Numbered from the stretch's first letter, positions 48,725-57,316 are shown. The stretch: 64,000 bases of DNA from Streptomyces sp. CB01881 (GCF_002953255.1 NZ_CP026498.1:4811232-4875231); one strand, 5' to 3'. Numbers and translations: made by a program. The notes: generated from the letters alone by a model not told the origin.

Positions 48725-48738
48725 GTTGTACAGACAAC
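48725..48738 (-). promoter_or_regulatory. GntR-type operator upstream of the FAD/phosphonatase operon
   Basis: Read on the minus strand this is GTTGTCTGTACAAC, identical at 12 of 14 positions to the tmpAB operator and sharing GTTGnCTnnnCAAC with both other sites. It lies 72 bp before the oxidoreductase ATG and ties this operon to the GntR regulon 13 kb away. Confidence 0.72.
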
Positions 48739-48824
48739 CTGGTTCAACGAGGTGCGGGGCGACAGCGCGCCACCGCCCCGCACCTCGCGCCGCCCCCGCC
48801 GCGCTCCCCCCGGGGGTCAGCCGG

Positions 48825-50066
48825 TCACGCCGCCCGGACCGGGTCGGTGCCGAGCCACCACGCCGGGGCGGCCGTCCCGTCGATCGTCCGGCCGTCGTCG
48901 CGCACGTAGTGCCGCACATCGCGCCCGGGCTCGCGCAGTTCGCCGTCGAGGGCCCGCTCCAGCCACTCGGCGCCGAAACGGAAGACCTCGGCCGCGACAC
49001 CGCCCAGCGGGTGGAACTCGTTCTCGTACACCCGCAGCTCCTTCGGGGCGCGGATCCGCTCGTACGTCGCCATCGCCTGCTCCAGCCGGGTCAGTTCGTC
49101 GAACTCCCCGATCCCCAGGAGGACCGGACAGGCGATGTTCCCAACGAGGTCGCCGAGCGGCATGCGGGCGGCGAGCTCACGGTCGAACTCCTCCTCGTCG
49201 GTGTAGCCGGCCATGAACATGTAGTTGTTCTTGAAGCCGGGCTGTGCCCGGTCGAAGATCGTGTGGAAGTCGCCGCTGACGCCCTCGAAGCTCGCGAGCG
49301 CCGCGAGCCGGGGGTCCGTGGCCGCGGCCCGCATCCCCCAGTACCCGCTCATGCTGATGCCGAACATGCCGATGCGGCCGGGGTCGACCTCGGGCAGGCC
49401 GGCCAGGTGGTCGAGGTAGCGACTGATCGCGCGCTCGTAGTTGGTGAGATCGACGGTGAGCCCGCCGGCCCGGGACTCCCCCTGGCCGGGCCCCTCGATC
49501 GAGAGGGCGACCACGCCGCGCGAGGTGTAGTAGCGCTCCGCGGCGTGGATGTAGTCCTCCTTGATCATGTCCATCCCCGGACCGAGGACGACCGCCGGCG
49601 CCCCCTCGACCGTCCCGGCCGGCAGGTGCAGCAGGGCATGGAGCCGCCCGCCCTCGAAGTCCAGCACGACCCGGCGCACCCGGCGGCCGCGCAGCTCGCC
49701 GATCCGGGCGACGCAGTGGTTGGTCCGCTCCCGGAAGGCGCGCTTGCGCGGGTCCGCCGCGTCGAGGACGGAGTACTGCGCCCGGCCCCACATCACCGCC
49801 GCCCGCAGATAGAGGTCGGCGGCGGTGCGGGGGTAGCCGCCCCGCTCGTGGTGGACGGCCCGCTCCTCGGCCTGGCCGGCCACGGTCGCCCACGCCTTGG
49901 GCAGCATGGCGCCGCTGCGGACCAGCGCGAAGACCTTGTCGAAGTCGGTGTGGTCGTGGCCGAGCTGCTCCATCGTGCCCTTGGCCCGCGGGTGCAGGGC
50001 GTCGAAGCCACCCTGGGCGAGGGCGAGGTCCAGGGCCCAGCTCTGTCCGGTCGATCGCACGGTCAT
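48825..50066 (-). CDS. Alpha/beta hydrolase with N-terminal helical domain (FrsA/DHPON hydrolase-like)
   Basis: A 413-residue serine hydrolase. An N-terminal helical domain of about 130 residues precedes the catalytic core with nucleophile elbow GISMSG (FGISMSGYWGMRAA), LGIGEFDELT for the acid and ENEFHPLGG for the His. IEGPGQGESR is the oxyanion region. This layout is shared by 2,6-dihydroxypseudooxynicotine hydrolase and related C-C or ester hydrolases. It is divergent from a MarR gene with palindromes between, so probably substrate-inducible. Confidence 0.84.
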   Translation of the reverse strand: MTVRSTGQSWALDLALAQGGFDALHPRAKGTMEQLGHDHTDFDKVFALVRSGAMLPKAWATVAGQAEERAVHHERGGYPRTAADLYLRAAVMWGRAQYSVLDAADPRKRAFRERTNHCVARIGELRGRRVRRVVLDFEGGRLHALLHLPAGTVEGAPAVVLGPGMDMIKEDYIHAAERYYTSRGVVALSIEGPGQGESRAGGLTVDLTNYERAISRYLDHLAGLPEVDPGRIGMFGISMSGYWGMRAAATDPRLAALASFEGVSGDFHTIFDRAQPGFKNNYMFMAGYTDEEEFDRELAARMPLGDLVGNIACPVLLGIGEFDELTRLEQAMATYERIRAPKELRVYENEFHPLGGVAAEVFRFGAEWLERALDGELREPGRDVRHYVRDDGRTIDGTAAPAWWLGTDPVRAA

Positions 50067-50096
50067 GGCGGGTACGCTCCGTTCGGCGCAGTTAGG

Positions 50097-50116
50097 TAAG
50101 TACTTAATTATTAAGT
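50097..50116. promoter_or_regulatory. Overlapping MarR-type palindromes
   Basis: TAAGTACTTA (50097-50106) and ACTTAAT-T-ATTAAGT (50102-50116) are two perfect, overlapping AT-rich palindromes in an otherwise GC-rich region between divergent hydrolase and marR genes. This is the expected site for the MarR protein at 50177. Confidence 0.72.
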
Positions 50117-50176
50117 CCTTATGCTTAGCTGGCTGTCAACCCGCCGCCGAGGACACCGCCGGAGAAGGAGAACCCC

Positions 50177-50641
50177 GTGCCGCAAGACCCCGCCACCGAC
50201 GACGCCACCCGCGCCCTCGCCCTGGACGGGCTGGCCCGCGCCGCCTACAGCCTCAGCGCGGCCGACGCCCGGCTGCGCGGCCGGGCCACCCGCTCGCGCG
50301 GTGCACTGTCGCTCACCCACGCGCGAGCCCTGCGGGTCCTGGCCGACGAGGGTCCGCTGCCGGTCGGCCGGCTGGCGGCGGGCACCGAGACGACCCCGGC
50401 CGCCACGACCCAGCTGGTCAACGGGCTGGAGGAGGCCGGCTACGTCACCCGCGAACGGCCGGAGCACGACCGCCGTTCCACCCTGGTCGCCCTCACCCCG
50501 GCCGGCCGCGAGCGGCACCGGCTGCGCACCGCGTCACTGGTGGAGTCGCTGGAACGGCTGACCGCCGGCCTCGACACGGCCGAGGTGGAGACCGTCACGG
50601 CCGTCCTCCGCGGCCTGGCCGAGGTCTACGACGAACTCTGA
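50177..50641 (+). CDS. MarR-family regulator
   Basis: A 154-residue winged-helix regulator. LTHARALRVLADEGPLPVGR, LAAGTETTPAATTQLVNGLE and the wing EAGYVTRERPEHDRRSTLVA followed by LTPAGRERH are the MarR landmarks. GTG start after GAGAAGGAGAA. It probably represses the divergent alpha/beta hydrolase. Confidence 0.9.
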   Translation: MPQDPATDDATRALALDGLARAAYSLSAADARLRGRATRSRGALSLTHARALRVLADEGPLPVGRLAAGTETTPAATTQLVNGLEEAGYVTRERPEHDRRSTLVALTPAGRERHRLRTASLVESLERLTAGLDTAEVETVTAVLRGLAEVYDEL

Positions 50642-50722
50642 GCCCGCCGCCCGTACGGGCACCCGCCCCACCCACCGCACGGGCCGCACACCGGCCCGCC
50701 GACGCCGTCCGGAGAACACCTC

Positions 50723-51073
50723 ATGACCGGGAACACCCCCGAACCGTCGCGTCCCCCCGGCGGTCGCCGCGCCGCCGGAGCCGCCGCCGTGCTCGCGGCC
50801 CTCGCCGTCGCCGGCCTGCTCTGGGCCGCCCTGCACCGGAGCGGTCTCGTACCACCCGGCCACGGCCTCGCCCGGCTCGCCGGCAAGTCGGGCGTCAAGG
50901 CCGTCGCGGTGGCGGGCGCGGGGATCGTCGCCCTCGGGTACTACCTCGGCACCCGCCACCGCAGCGGAACGGACACCCCCACGGAGGCAATCCCGTCGGA
51001 GGCGGCCCCGCCGGACACCGCCGCCCGCACGCCGGGTCCGGCGCAGACCCCGGCACCCCACCGCGAGGTCTGA
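50723..51073 (+). CDS. Small two-helix membrane protein, hypothetical
   Basis: A 116-residue protein with a Pro/Arg N-terminus, a transmembrane helix near residues 17-38 (AAGAAAVLAALAVAGLLWAA), a loop, a second helix near 58-75 (VKAVAVAGAGIVALGYYLG), and a Pro/Thr-rich tail. No family is recognised. The ATG has CCGGAG about eight bases upstream. It lies 81 bp after marR on the same strand. Confidence 0.6.
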   Translation: MTGNTPEPSRPPGGRRAAGAAAVLAALAVAGLLWAALHRSGLVPPGHGLARLAGKSGVKAVAVAGAGIVALGYYLGTRHRSGTDTPTEAIPSEAAPPDTAARTPGPAQTPAPHREV

Positions 51074-51089
51074 ATCCCCGCCGGGACCG

Positions 51090-51602
51090 CTACCGCACCA
51101 CCGCGGCCCGCAGGTAGTTGCGCCGGCCGAAGTGCGGCTCGTCCACCGCCGTCAGCTCCTCCACCTGGAACCGGTACAGCGCGGCGGCCCCGCCACCGGT
51201 CAGGAACTGCCGCCGCACCTCCTTGTCCTGCCCGAAGGAGGGGTACCGGCCCTGGTACGCCGCGAACGCGGCCTCCGCCTGGTGCCCCCAGGCCTCCCCC
51301 GCACTGCCGGTCAGCTGCATGCCGCGCAGCTGCTCGCCGAAGACCGGCGGCGGCAGGAAGACGGTGGCCGCCGCCCGGGCCTCCTCGGCGAGGTGGTGGC
51401 TGTGCCGGGTGGCGCGCTCGCTGACGAAGTACAGGACGAGGTCGTCGTCGAACGCGTAGAAGGCCAGGTTGGCGTGCGGGCCGCGCTCGTGGCCGGCCGT
51501 GGCGAGGGTGAGCACCATGGCCTCGCCGAGCAGCCCCTCCACCCCCTTGCGGAGCTCCTCCGCGGGCCGGTCCCCCTGGGTGACGTCGAGTCGGTACGGC
51601 AT
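51090..51602 (-). CDS. Pyridoxamine 5'-phosphate oxidase-fold (split-barrel flavin/F420) protein
   Basis: A 170-residue split-barrel protein. VLTLATAGHERGPHANLAFY, LVLYFVSERATRHSHHLAEE and QLTGSAGEAW are the core strands of the PNPOx-like family, which binds FMN or F420. The function within the family is open. The ATG at 51602 (MPYRLDVTQGD) has GGAGGG 11 bases upstream. Confidence 0.82.
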   Translation of the reverse strand: MPYRLDVTQGDRPAEELRKGVEGLLGEAMVLTLATAGHERGPHANLAFYAFDDDLVLYFVSERATRHSHHLAEEARAAATVFLPPPVFGEQLRGMQLTGSAGEAWGHQAEAAFAAYQGRYPSFGQDKEVRRQFLTGGGAAALYRFQVEELTAVDEPHFGRRNYLRAAVVR

Positions 51603-51752
51603 GGGCGGCACTTCCCTCCACGGGCGCGGGCGCCGCGGCGCCCCGGCACGACTGAGCCGGGCGGGCGCCCCTGTCACGGAGGCCCCTCGCCCGGCTCACA
51701 TGCTCCTCCCGCCGCCCCCGGCCGGACAAGGGCCGGGACGGCGGTGGCCGTT

Positions 51753-52427
51753 TCAGCGCCGCTGCGCCTCCAGTGGCGACGCTCCGCCCGTCGTGATGAC
51801 GGCGCCCGCACCCAGCAGCGGCCGCAGCGCCCCGGCGCGGGCCCGGTCGACCAGCGGCGCGGCCCGGCCGGCGGCCAGCGCCAGCGGGATCGCCACCAGG
51901 ACGCCGACCGCGGCGCCGACCAGCACGTCGTGCGGGTAGTGGACACCGACCCAGACCCGCGAGGCGCCCATCAGCACGGCGGCGATCCCGGCGATCCGGC
52001 CGAGCCGCCGGTCGGCGAACCAGAGCGCGGTCGCGGCGGCGAAGGCGATCACCGTGTGGTTGCTCGGGAAGGACCAGTCACCGGCACCGGGGCAGGCCTC
52101 CAGCGTGCCGCGCACGCCCAGCTGTGCGCACGGCCGGACCTCCTCGACCACGCTCTTGAAGCCGGAGTTCACCACGTACGCGACGACCACGATCAGCGGC
52201 GAGGCCAGTACCCGGGCCATCACGGACGCGCCGGCGCCGCGCGCCCGCCACCACGCGAGGACCATCAGGACGGCGAAGAGGCCGAGGCCGACCGCGGACC
52301 ACACCTTGATCAGCTGGTCGAGCCAGTACGGCGCGGCGTCGGCCCAGCCGACCACCCGGCTGTAGAGGCCGCCGTCGATACCGCTGCCGTCGTACACGGC
52401 GAGCGCGCGGGGGGAGGTGGAGGTCAT
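51753..52427 (-). CDS. PAP2-family lipid phosphatase
   Basis: A 224-residue membrane phosphatase with the three PAP2 motifs: KSVVEEVRP (KxxxxxxRP), FPSNHTVIAF (PSxH, with Asn for the usual Gly) and SRVWVGVHYPHDV (SRxxxxxHxxxD). Five or six helices. Such enzymes dephosphorylate phosphatidic acid or undecaprenyl pyrophosphate. Its ATG overlaps the DedA stop (TGATG), so it is coupled to that gene. Confidence 0.92.
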   Translation of the reverse strand: MTSTSPRALAVYDGSGIDGGLYSRVVGWADAAPYWLDQLIKVWSAVGLGLFAVLMVLAWWRARGAGASVMARVLASPLIVVVAYVVNSGFKSVVEEVRPCAQLGVRGTLEACPGAGDWSFPSNHTVIAFAAATALWFADRRLGRIAGIAAVLMGASRVWVGVHYPHDVLVGAAVGVLVAIPLALAAGRAAPLVDRARAGALRPLLGAGAVITTGGASPLEAQRR

Positions 52428-53059
52428 CACCGGGCGTCACCGCCGTCACGCCGGGACTTCCGGGCGCGGAACAACTCAAGAACAATCGGGATCACGGAGA
52501 CAACTACTACCAGACCGATGATGGGAAGCAGGTACTGGTCGATACTGGGCACCGTCGAGCCCAGCGCGTATCCGGCCAGCACCACGCCGACCGTCCAGAG
52601 CGTTCCGCCGGCGATCTGCCAGAAGGTGAACGTGCGGACCGGCACCTCCAGGGCGCCGCAGAGCGGGTTGAGCACCGTCCGGACGACCGGGATGAACCGC
52701 GCCAGCACGATCGCCTTGCCGTGGCCGTACTTGGCGAGCAGTTCGTCGGCCCGGCCGATGCCCTGCTGGAGGCTCTTGCGCTCGGTGCGGGCCAGCAGCG
52801 CGCGTCCGCCGCGCCTGCCGATCAGGTAGCCGACCTGGGCGCCGGCCAGCGCGCCGACCAGGGCGGCCGGCAGCACCTGGTACAGCTCCAGCTGCGGGCC
52901 CTTGGTGACGCCGGGGACGCAGAGCAGGCCGGCGGTGAACAGCAGCGAGTCGCCGGGCAGGAAGAACCCGACGAGCAGCCCGGTCTCGGCGAAGAGCACG
53001 GCGGCGATGCCGAGTGCGCCGAAGGACGCGAGCAGCGACGAGGCGTCCAGCAGGTTCAC
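52427..53059 (-). CDS. DedA/SNARE-associated (VTT-domain) membrane protein
   Basis: A 210-residue protein with the DedA pattern: ETGLLVGFFLPGDSLLFTAG, GYLIGRRGGRAL and the R-x-IPxxR motif LARFIPVVRTVLNPLCGALE. DedA proteins include undecaprenyl phosphate and lipid translocases. The GTG at 53059 (VNLLDASSLLASFG) is chosen by family length; no good ribosome site is visible. Coupled to the PAP2 phosphatase, a pairing that suggests lipid-carrier recycling. Confidence 0.88.
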   Translation of the reverse strand: MNLLDASSLLASFGALGIAAVLFAETGLLVGFFLPGDSLLFTAGLLCVPGVTKGPQLELYQVLPAALVGALAGAQVGYLIGRRGGRALLARTERKSLQQGIGRADELLAKYGHGKAIVLARFIPVVRTVLNPLCGALEVPVRTFTFWQIAGGTLWTVGVVLAGYALGSTVPSIDQYLLPIIGLVVVVSVIPIVLELFRARKSRRDGGDAR

Positions 53060-53157
53060 CGCGAGTGCGTGAACAGCCGGATCGGCGGACGACTGGAGCA
53101 AGGCTGGCGGACCTCCCGTACGTTGGGGGGCGGCACCAGCGGAGCACACCCCTGACC

Positions 53158-53194
53158 GTCTACAGTGACGTAGACGGTCTACATGACTGTAGAC
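53158..53194 (+). promoter_or_regulatory. Two tandem BlaI-type operators
   Basis: Two copies of GTCTAC-6-GTAGAC at 53158-53175 and 53177-53194, with a 19-bp period, lie 23 bp upstream of the BlaI-family gene. The arms match the TACA/TGTA type of BlaI/MecI operators, so autorepression is likely. Confidence 0.82.
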
Positions 53195-53216
53195 GAATCC
53201 TGGAGGAACCGCCGCC

Positions 53217-53627
53217 ATGTCCGACGTACCGTCCGCCCGCCGGCCAGCCGGGGAGCTGGAGGCCGAGGTGCTGGCCACCCTCTGGGCCGCCCACCGGCCG
53301 CTGACGCCGCAGGACGTCCAGGCGGCCCTCGGCGGCGGACTCGCCCGGACCACCGTCGCCACGATCCTCGCCCGGCTGCACGAGAAGGGCACCGTGGAAC
53401 GCACCCGGGCGGGTCGCGCCTACGCGTACACCCCGACCGTGCAGGACCCCGCGGGCCTCGCCGCCCGCCGGATGCACACCGAGCTCGGGCGCGAGGCGGA
53501 CCGCTCCACCGTCCTGGCCCGGTTCGTCTCCGACCTCTCCGCCGAGGACGAGCGGCTGCTGCGCGAACTCCTCGGCGACGGCGCGGCCGACGGGCCCGCG
53601 GACGACGCCGGGCCGGCGGCCCGGTGA
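53217..53627 (+). CDS. BlaI/MecI/CopY-family repressor
   Basis: A 136-residue winged-helix repressor. LEAEVLATLWAAHRPLTPQD, LARTTVATILARLHEKGTVE and RAYAYTPTV are the BlaI DNA-binding features; the C-terminal helix (STVLARFVSDLSAEDERLLR) is the dimer domain where M56 partners cleave. ATG after GGAGGAA. It overlaps the M56 peptidase gene by 4 bp. Confidence 0.92.
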   Translation: MSDVPSARRPAGELEAEVLATLWAAHRPLTPQDVQAALGGGLARTTVATILARLHEKGTVERTRAGRAYAYTPTVQDPAGLAARRMHTELGREADRSTVLARFVSDLSAEDERLLRELLGDGAADGPADDAGPAAR

Positions 53628-54742
53628 TCGCCGCCGTCTGGGCGCCGCTGCTGCTGCCCTTCCTCGCCGCCCCGCTGGCCCGCCGCCTCGCCGAGGCGCT
53701 CACCCCGCGCGCCGCCGCCTGGACACTGGCCGGCACCGCGGCCGTCCTGGCCGGCGGCACCCTCTGCTCGCTCGGCCTGCTCACCGCCGCCGGACTGCTC
53801 CAGCTGCCGCCGGTCGCCGCACTCGGCCACCTCTCGCTGCCCTGGCTGACCGCCGCCGCGCCGCAGGCCGCACTGCCGGCCGCACTGGCCGGCCTGGCGC
53901 TCACCGTCCTGGCCGTGCTCGGCGTGCGGACCGCGTGGCTGCGCCGCCGCGAACTGCACGCCGCCCGCGCCACCCTCGACCCCGAGGACGGCGGACACCC
54001 CGGCAACGACGCGCCGCAGCCCGGCGACGACCGGCATCCGGACGTGCGCCCCCTCTCCGCCTCCGTGCGCCACGCACGCGCCCAGGCCGCACGGCGCGCA
54101 CCGCTCGTCGAGCGCGCCCGCGCACTCCTGCGGCCCGCCGGGCCCCACCCGCTCGCGGTCCTGGACGACGAGCGGGCCGACGCCTTCGCCCTCCCCGGCC
54201 GCCTCCCCCGCCCCGGCCGGCCCGCCGAACCGGGGCGGATCGTGGTCACCGCCGGCATGCTGCGCGCCCTCACCGCGCCCGAGCGGGCCGCCCTGCTCGC
54301 CCACGAACGCGCCCACCTGACCGCCCGCCACCACGTCTTCCTCGCGCTCGCCGAGCACGCCGCCGCCGTCCACCCCGCACTGCGCACGCTGCGCACGCCG
54401 CTCGGCTACCACCTGGAGCGGTGGGCCGACGAGGCCGCCGCCGAACGGGTCGGCGACCGCGCCGTGACCGCCCGCGCGGTCGGCCGCGCCGCCCTGGCGG
54501 CGAGCCGCTCCCCCCGGCCGGCCCGGCCCCGGCTAGCCCCGGCCGCCCACTCCGGACCGGTCCCGCGCCGGGTCGCCGCGCTGCTCCAGCCCCGCCCGGC
54601 CGCGTCCCGCACCGGCCGCCGCGCCGCCGCCCTGGCCCTCGCCGCCTGCCTGGCGCTGACCGCCGCCACCACCCTGGACGCCACCGCCGACCTGCACCGC
54701 ACCGTCGAGTCCGCCCAACAGGGCATCGAACCCCGCCCCTAG
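53624..54742 (+). CDS. M56-family (BlaR1-type) membrane metallopeptidase
   Basis: A 372-residue integral membrane peptidase. Three N-terminal helices are followed by a cytoplasmic segment with zinc motif HERAH in LLAHERAHLTARHHVF, the downstream Glu in WADEAAAERVG, and a final C-terminal helix (AALALAACLALTAATTL). No extracellular penicillin-binding domain is present, unlike BlaR1. Probably cleaves the BlaI partner in response to an unknown signal. GTG start overlaps the blaI stop (GTGA). Confidence 0.88.
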   Translation: MIAAVWAPLLLPFLAAPLARRLAEALTPRAAAWTLAGTAAVLAGGTLCSLGLLTAAGLLQLPPVAALGHLSLPWLTAAAPQAALPAALAGLALTVLAVLGVRTAWLRRRELHAARATLDPEDGGHPGNDAPQPGDDRHPDVRPLSASVRHARAQAARRAPLVERARALLRPAGPHPLAVLDDERADAFALPGRLPRPGRPAEPGRIVVTAGMLRALTAPERAALLAHERAHLTARHHVFLALAEHAAAVHPALRTLRTPLGYHLERWADEAAAERVGDRAVTARAVGRAALAASRSPRPARPRLAPAAHSGPVPRRVAALLQPRPAASRTGRRAAALALAACLALTAATTLDATADLHRTVESAQQGIEPRP

Positions 54743-54947
54743 GGGCACACCCCCGGCGGATCGCGGGACCGATCACGAGGCCGATCGGCCGAGGTCAGCA
54801 CTGCCATAGCGAGTTGGCATGTTCATTGTCATGTCACCCGGTGTGCCGACTTGGCAGACCCCGTCCCCAGGACCGGGCCGCACCCGTACGCTTTCGTCAG
54901 CGCGTCGGCCCCGACGCGTCCTCGATCGGCGGCGAGGAGCAAACCGA

Positions 54948-56435
54948 GTGCGGCAGACCCGACGGCCCGAGCGCCGAACCCCGCAGCCCGCACCCGACCT
55001 GGCCAGGGTCTACGACCGCACCCTCACCGAGGCCGCCCCCCGCGACCTCACGCGGGAGGCCGCCCCGGCCGACGGCGGACCGACCGGCCTCGGGCCCCGC
55101 CCCGAGATCGGCGACTCCTGGGCGCGCCTGCGCCGCCTCGGTCTCGACCCGGACGCCGGCGCCGCCGCCGTCCACCTCGGCCCCGCCGAGATCGAGCACC
55201 GCCGCCGGGCCAGCGGTCTCGACGCACTGCTGCCCGTCCTGCGCGACACCCTGCTCGACCCGGCCGGCCAGACCCCGCTGATCCTCGCCATCGCCGACGC
55301 CGACGGCCACGTCCTCTGGCAGGAGGGCGAACGCGGCCTGCGCCGCAGCGCCGACCGGATCGGCTTCCTCACCGGCGCCCGCTGGGCCGAGGAGAGCGTC
55401 GGCACCAACGGCATCGCCGCCGCGCTGCGCGCCCAGCGCCCGATGCAGGTCCACTCCTCCGAGCACTACCTGCGCAGCCACCACGCCTGGACCTGCGTCG
55501 CCGCGCCCGTGCACGACCCCGGCACCGGGCGGCTGGTCGGCGCCGTCAACCTCAGCGGCCCGGCCCACTCCGTCCGCCCCTACCTGCTCCAGCTCACCAC
55601 CACCGCCGCCCGGCTCGCCGAGACCGAGCTGCGCGCCCGTCGCCTGGAGTCGCTGCACCAGCTCCGCACCCTGGCCGCCCCGCTGCTGGCCCGGGTCAAC
55701 GGACCCGCCCTGGTCGTCGACGGCGCGGGCTGGACCGCCGCCGCGGCCGGCCTGCCGCCACCCGCCCGGCTGCGCCCGCCCACCGAGGGCTGGGGTTCGA
55801 CCACCGTGCACTGGCTGCCCGGGCTCGGCCAGTGCGCGATAGAACCGCTGGCCGACGGCTGGCTGGTCCGGCCGGTCCGCCCCCGGGACGACGAGGTGGC
55901 GAACGGCGGGTCGGTCACCGCCGAACAGGCGGAGGGCGCCCGGCTCCGGCTCGACCTGCGCCGCCCCGACCGGCCCGAACTGTCGGTGCACGGCGCGGCC
56001 GGCAGCTGGTCGCACGCACTCAGCCCGCGCCACGCCGAGCTGCTGCTCCTGCTCGCCGTCGAGCGCGACGGCCACAGTGCGGCGCAGCTCGCCGACGCGC
56101 TCTTCGGCGACCCGGCCCGGACGGTCACCGTGCGCGCGGAGCTGTCCCGGCTGCGCCGCTACCTCGGCGGCCTGCTGGCCCACCGGCCGTACCGGTTCGC
56201 CGAGTCGGTGCTGGTCAGCGTCCTCGGCCCGGACGACCCGTACGACCTGCTGCCGTCCTCCTCCGCGCCGGCCGTGCGCCGGCTGCGGGCCGGCCTGGCC
56301 GGCGGGGTGGTCCGGCTGCCGGGCGCGCCGCCGGTCCCCGGCCCGCGCAGCCCCGGGGACGACGCCGTGCCCCCGCCGAGGCGGCGTCAGCCGCCGGCGA
56401 GCAGCGCGGAGAGCTGGGCGTCGGTCGGACCGTAG
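54948..56435 (+). CDS. GAF-domain transcriptional regulator with C-terminal winged-helix domain
   Basis: A 495-residue regulator. The N-terminus (VYDRTLTEAAP, IGDSWARLRRLGLDPDAG) matches AcoR-like activators, followed by a GAF domain (DGHVLWQEGERGLRRSADRI, SVGTNGIAAALRAQRPMQVH, HYLRSHHAWTCVAAPVHDPG) and, near residues 360-460, a winged-helix output domain (LSPRHAELLLLLAVERDGHS, VRAELSRLRRYLGGLLAHRP). It has no AAA+ domain, so it does not need sigma-54. The GTG at 54948, with GAGGAG eight bases upstream, is preferred to the ATG at 54819. Its 3' end overlaps the SsgA-like gene by 49 bp. Confidence 0.82.
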   Translation: MRQTRRPERRTPQPAPDLARVYDRTLTEAAPRDLTREAAPADGGPTGLGPRPEIGDSWARLRRLGLDPDAGAAAVHLGPAEIEHRRRASGLDALLPVLRDTLLDPAGQTPLILAIADADGHVLWQEGERGLRRSADRIGFLTGARWAEESVGTNGIAAALRAQRPMQVHSSEHYLRSHHAWTCVAAPVHDPGTGRLVGAVNLSGPAHSVRPYLLQLTTTAARLAETELRARRLESLHQLRTLAAPLLARVNGPALVVDGAGWTAAAAGLPPPARLRPPTEGWGSTTVHWLPGLGQCAIEPLADGWLVRPVRPRDDEVANGGSVTAEQAEGARLRLDLRRPDRPELSVHGAAGSWSHALSPRHAELLLLLAVERDGHSAAQLADALFGDPARTVTVRAELSRLRRYLGGLLAHRPYRFAESVLVSVLGPDDPYDLLPSSSAPAVRRLRAGLAGGVVRLPGAPPVPGPRSPGDDAVPPPRRRQPPASSAESWASVGP

Positions 56436-56887
56436 GCCTGCTCGGCCTGCTCCGAGACGAGCGCGTACGTCCGGTCCAGCCACGACTGGACCCGGGGCTT
56501 GGAGACCTCCAACAGTGCGCTGCCGTGGGGGGATTCGAGCGCCAGGTGCAACGTCGAGCCGTGGCACGGGCAGTACGCCGGCCACAGCTTGACGTCGCCC
56601 TGGCCGCTCAGCGAGCGCAGGCCGTCGCGCAGCAGATCGCGCGAGAACACCCAATCGGCCTCGTCCGGCCGGCCGAGGTGGAACGTCAGCAGCACTTCGT
56701 ACGGGCGCTCGGCGTCGAACCGGAACCGGGTGCGCACCTCGCCGACCACCTCCTCGCCCAACGAGATCCGCAGCGTCAGCACCTCCTCCACCGCCGCCGA
56801 AGCGGCGGTGGAGCTTGCCTCATCGCCGCCCGTGGGGGTGGCGGCGAGAGGGGCACTGGAGGCTGCTGGCAGCGGGTCGGGCGGCAT
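56387..56887 (-). CDS. SsgA-like (SALP) sporulation/cell-division protein
   Basis: A 166-residue member of the SsgA-like family found only in sporulating actinomycetes, where SsgA and SsgB position FtsZ and control septation. Recognisable are RTRFRFDAERPYEVLLTFHL, EADWVFSRDLLRDGLRSLSG, GDVKLWP, HLALESPHGSALLEVSKPRV and the C-terminal LDRTYALV. A longer, Ala-rich N-terminus and the Cys-containing AYCPCHGS insert distinguish it from SsgA and SsgB themselves. ATG at 56887 after GGAGAG. Confidence 0.87.
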   Translation of the reverse strand: MPPDPLPAASSAPLAATPTGGDEASSTAASAAVEEVLTLRISLGEEVVGEVRTRFRFDAERPYEVLLTFHLGRPDEADWVFSRDLLRDGLRSLSGQGDVKLWPAYCPCHGSTLHLALESPHGSALLEVSKPRVQSWLDRTYALVSEQAEQAYGPTDAQLSALLAGG

Positions 56888-57316
56888 GACGGTCTCTCCG
56901 GGACGGCGTGGGATACCACCAGACTGCGGCACCCCGGCCCGACCGGCAAGGGTTGCAAGGAGGTTGCAATAATCCCCGCCCGGTATCGGCACTCCTTACC
57001 CGCTCTTGTCAGACGGATCGTCAACTTCGTTTCACCGTAAGGTTTTCCGCCCGACGGAACGATTCCGTCCCGGAACCGACCGGCCGACCGGTCACCGCTG
57101 GTACGCTCGTGCCCCTGCACGACGCGGGCCCGCGCGCGCCCGGGCCGGCGGCCTCCCCACGGGCGGCCGCGGGCGGACGGAACCGAACCGCCGCGGACCC
57201 ACCCCCCACCGGACGGTCACCGGTCGGAAGTCCGCCCGTGACGGCGCTTCGGCCCGGCTGCGGCGCATGGAAGAATGCTGCGACCGCAACGGCGACTTCG
57301 GGGAGGGAGGGGTCCG
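56888..57316. other. 429-bp divergent region, SsgA-like/collagen-like genes
   Basis: No gene is visible. Two direct copies of GGTTGCAA (56951-56958 and 56962-56969), 11 bp apart, lie about 65-80 bp before the SsgA-like start. Further on is the palindrome GACGGAA-CGA-TTCCGTC (57053-57069). The segment 56940-57060 is less GC-rich than its surroundings, as expected for promoters of both divergent genes. Confidence 0.5.

Noticed and set aside
48725..48760. Second inverted repeat around GGTTCAAC next to the third operator
   Set aside because: The match to the GTTG/CAAC arms is only partial and the spacing differs; one site explains the sequence.
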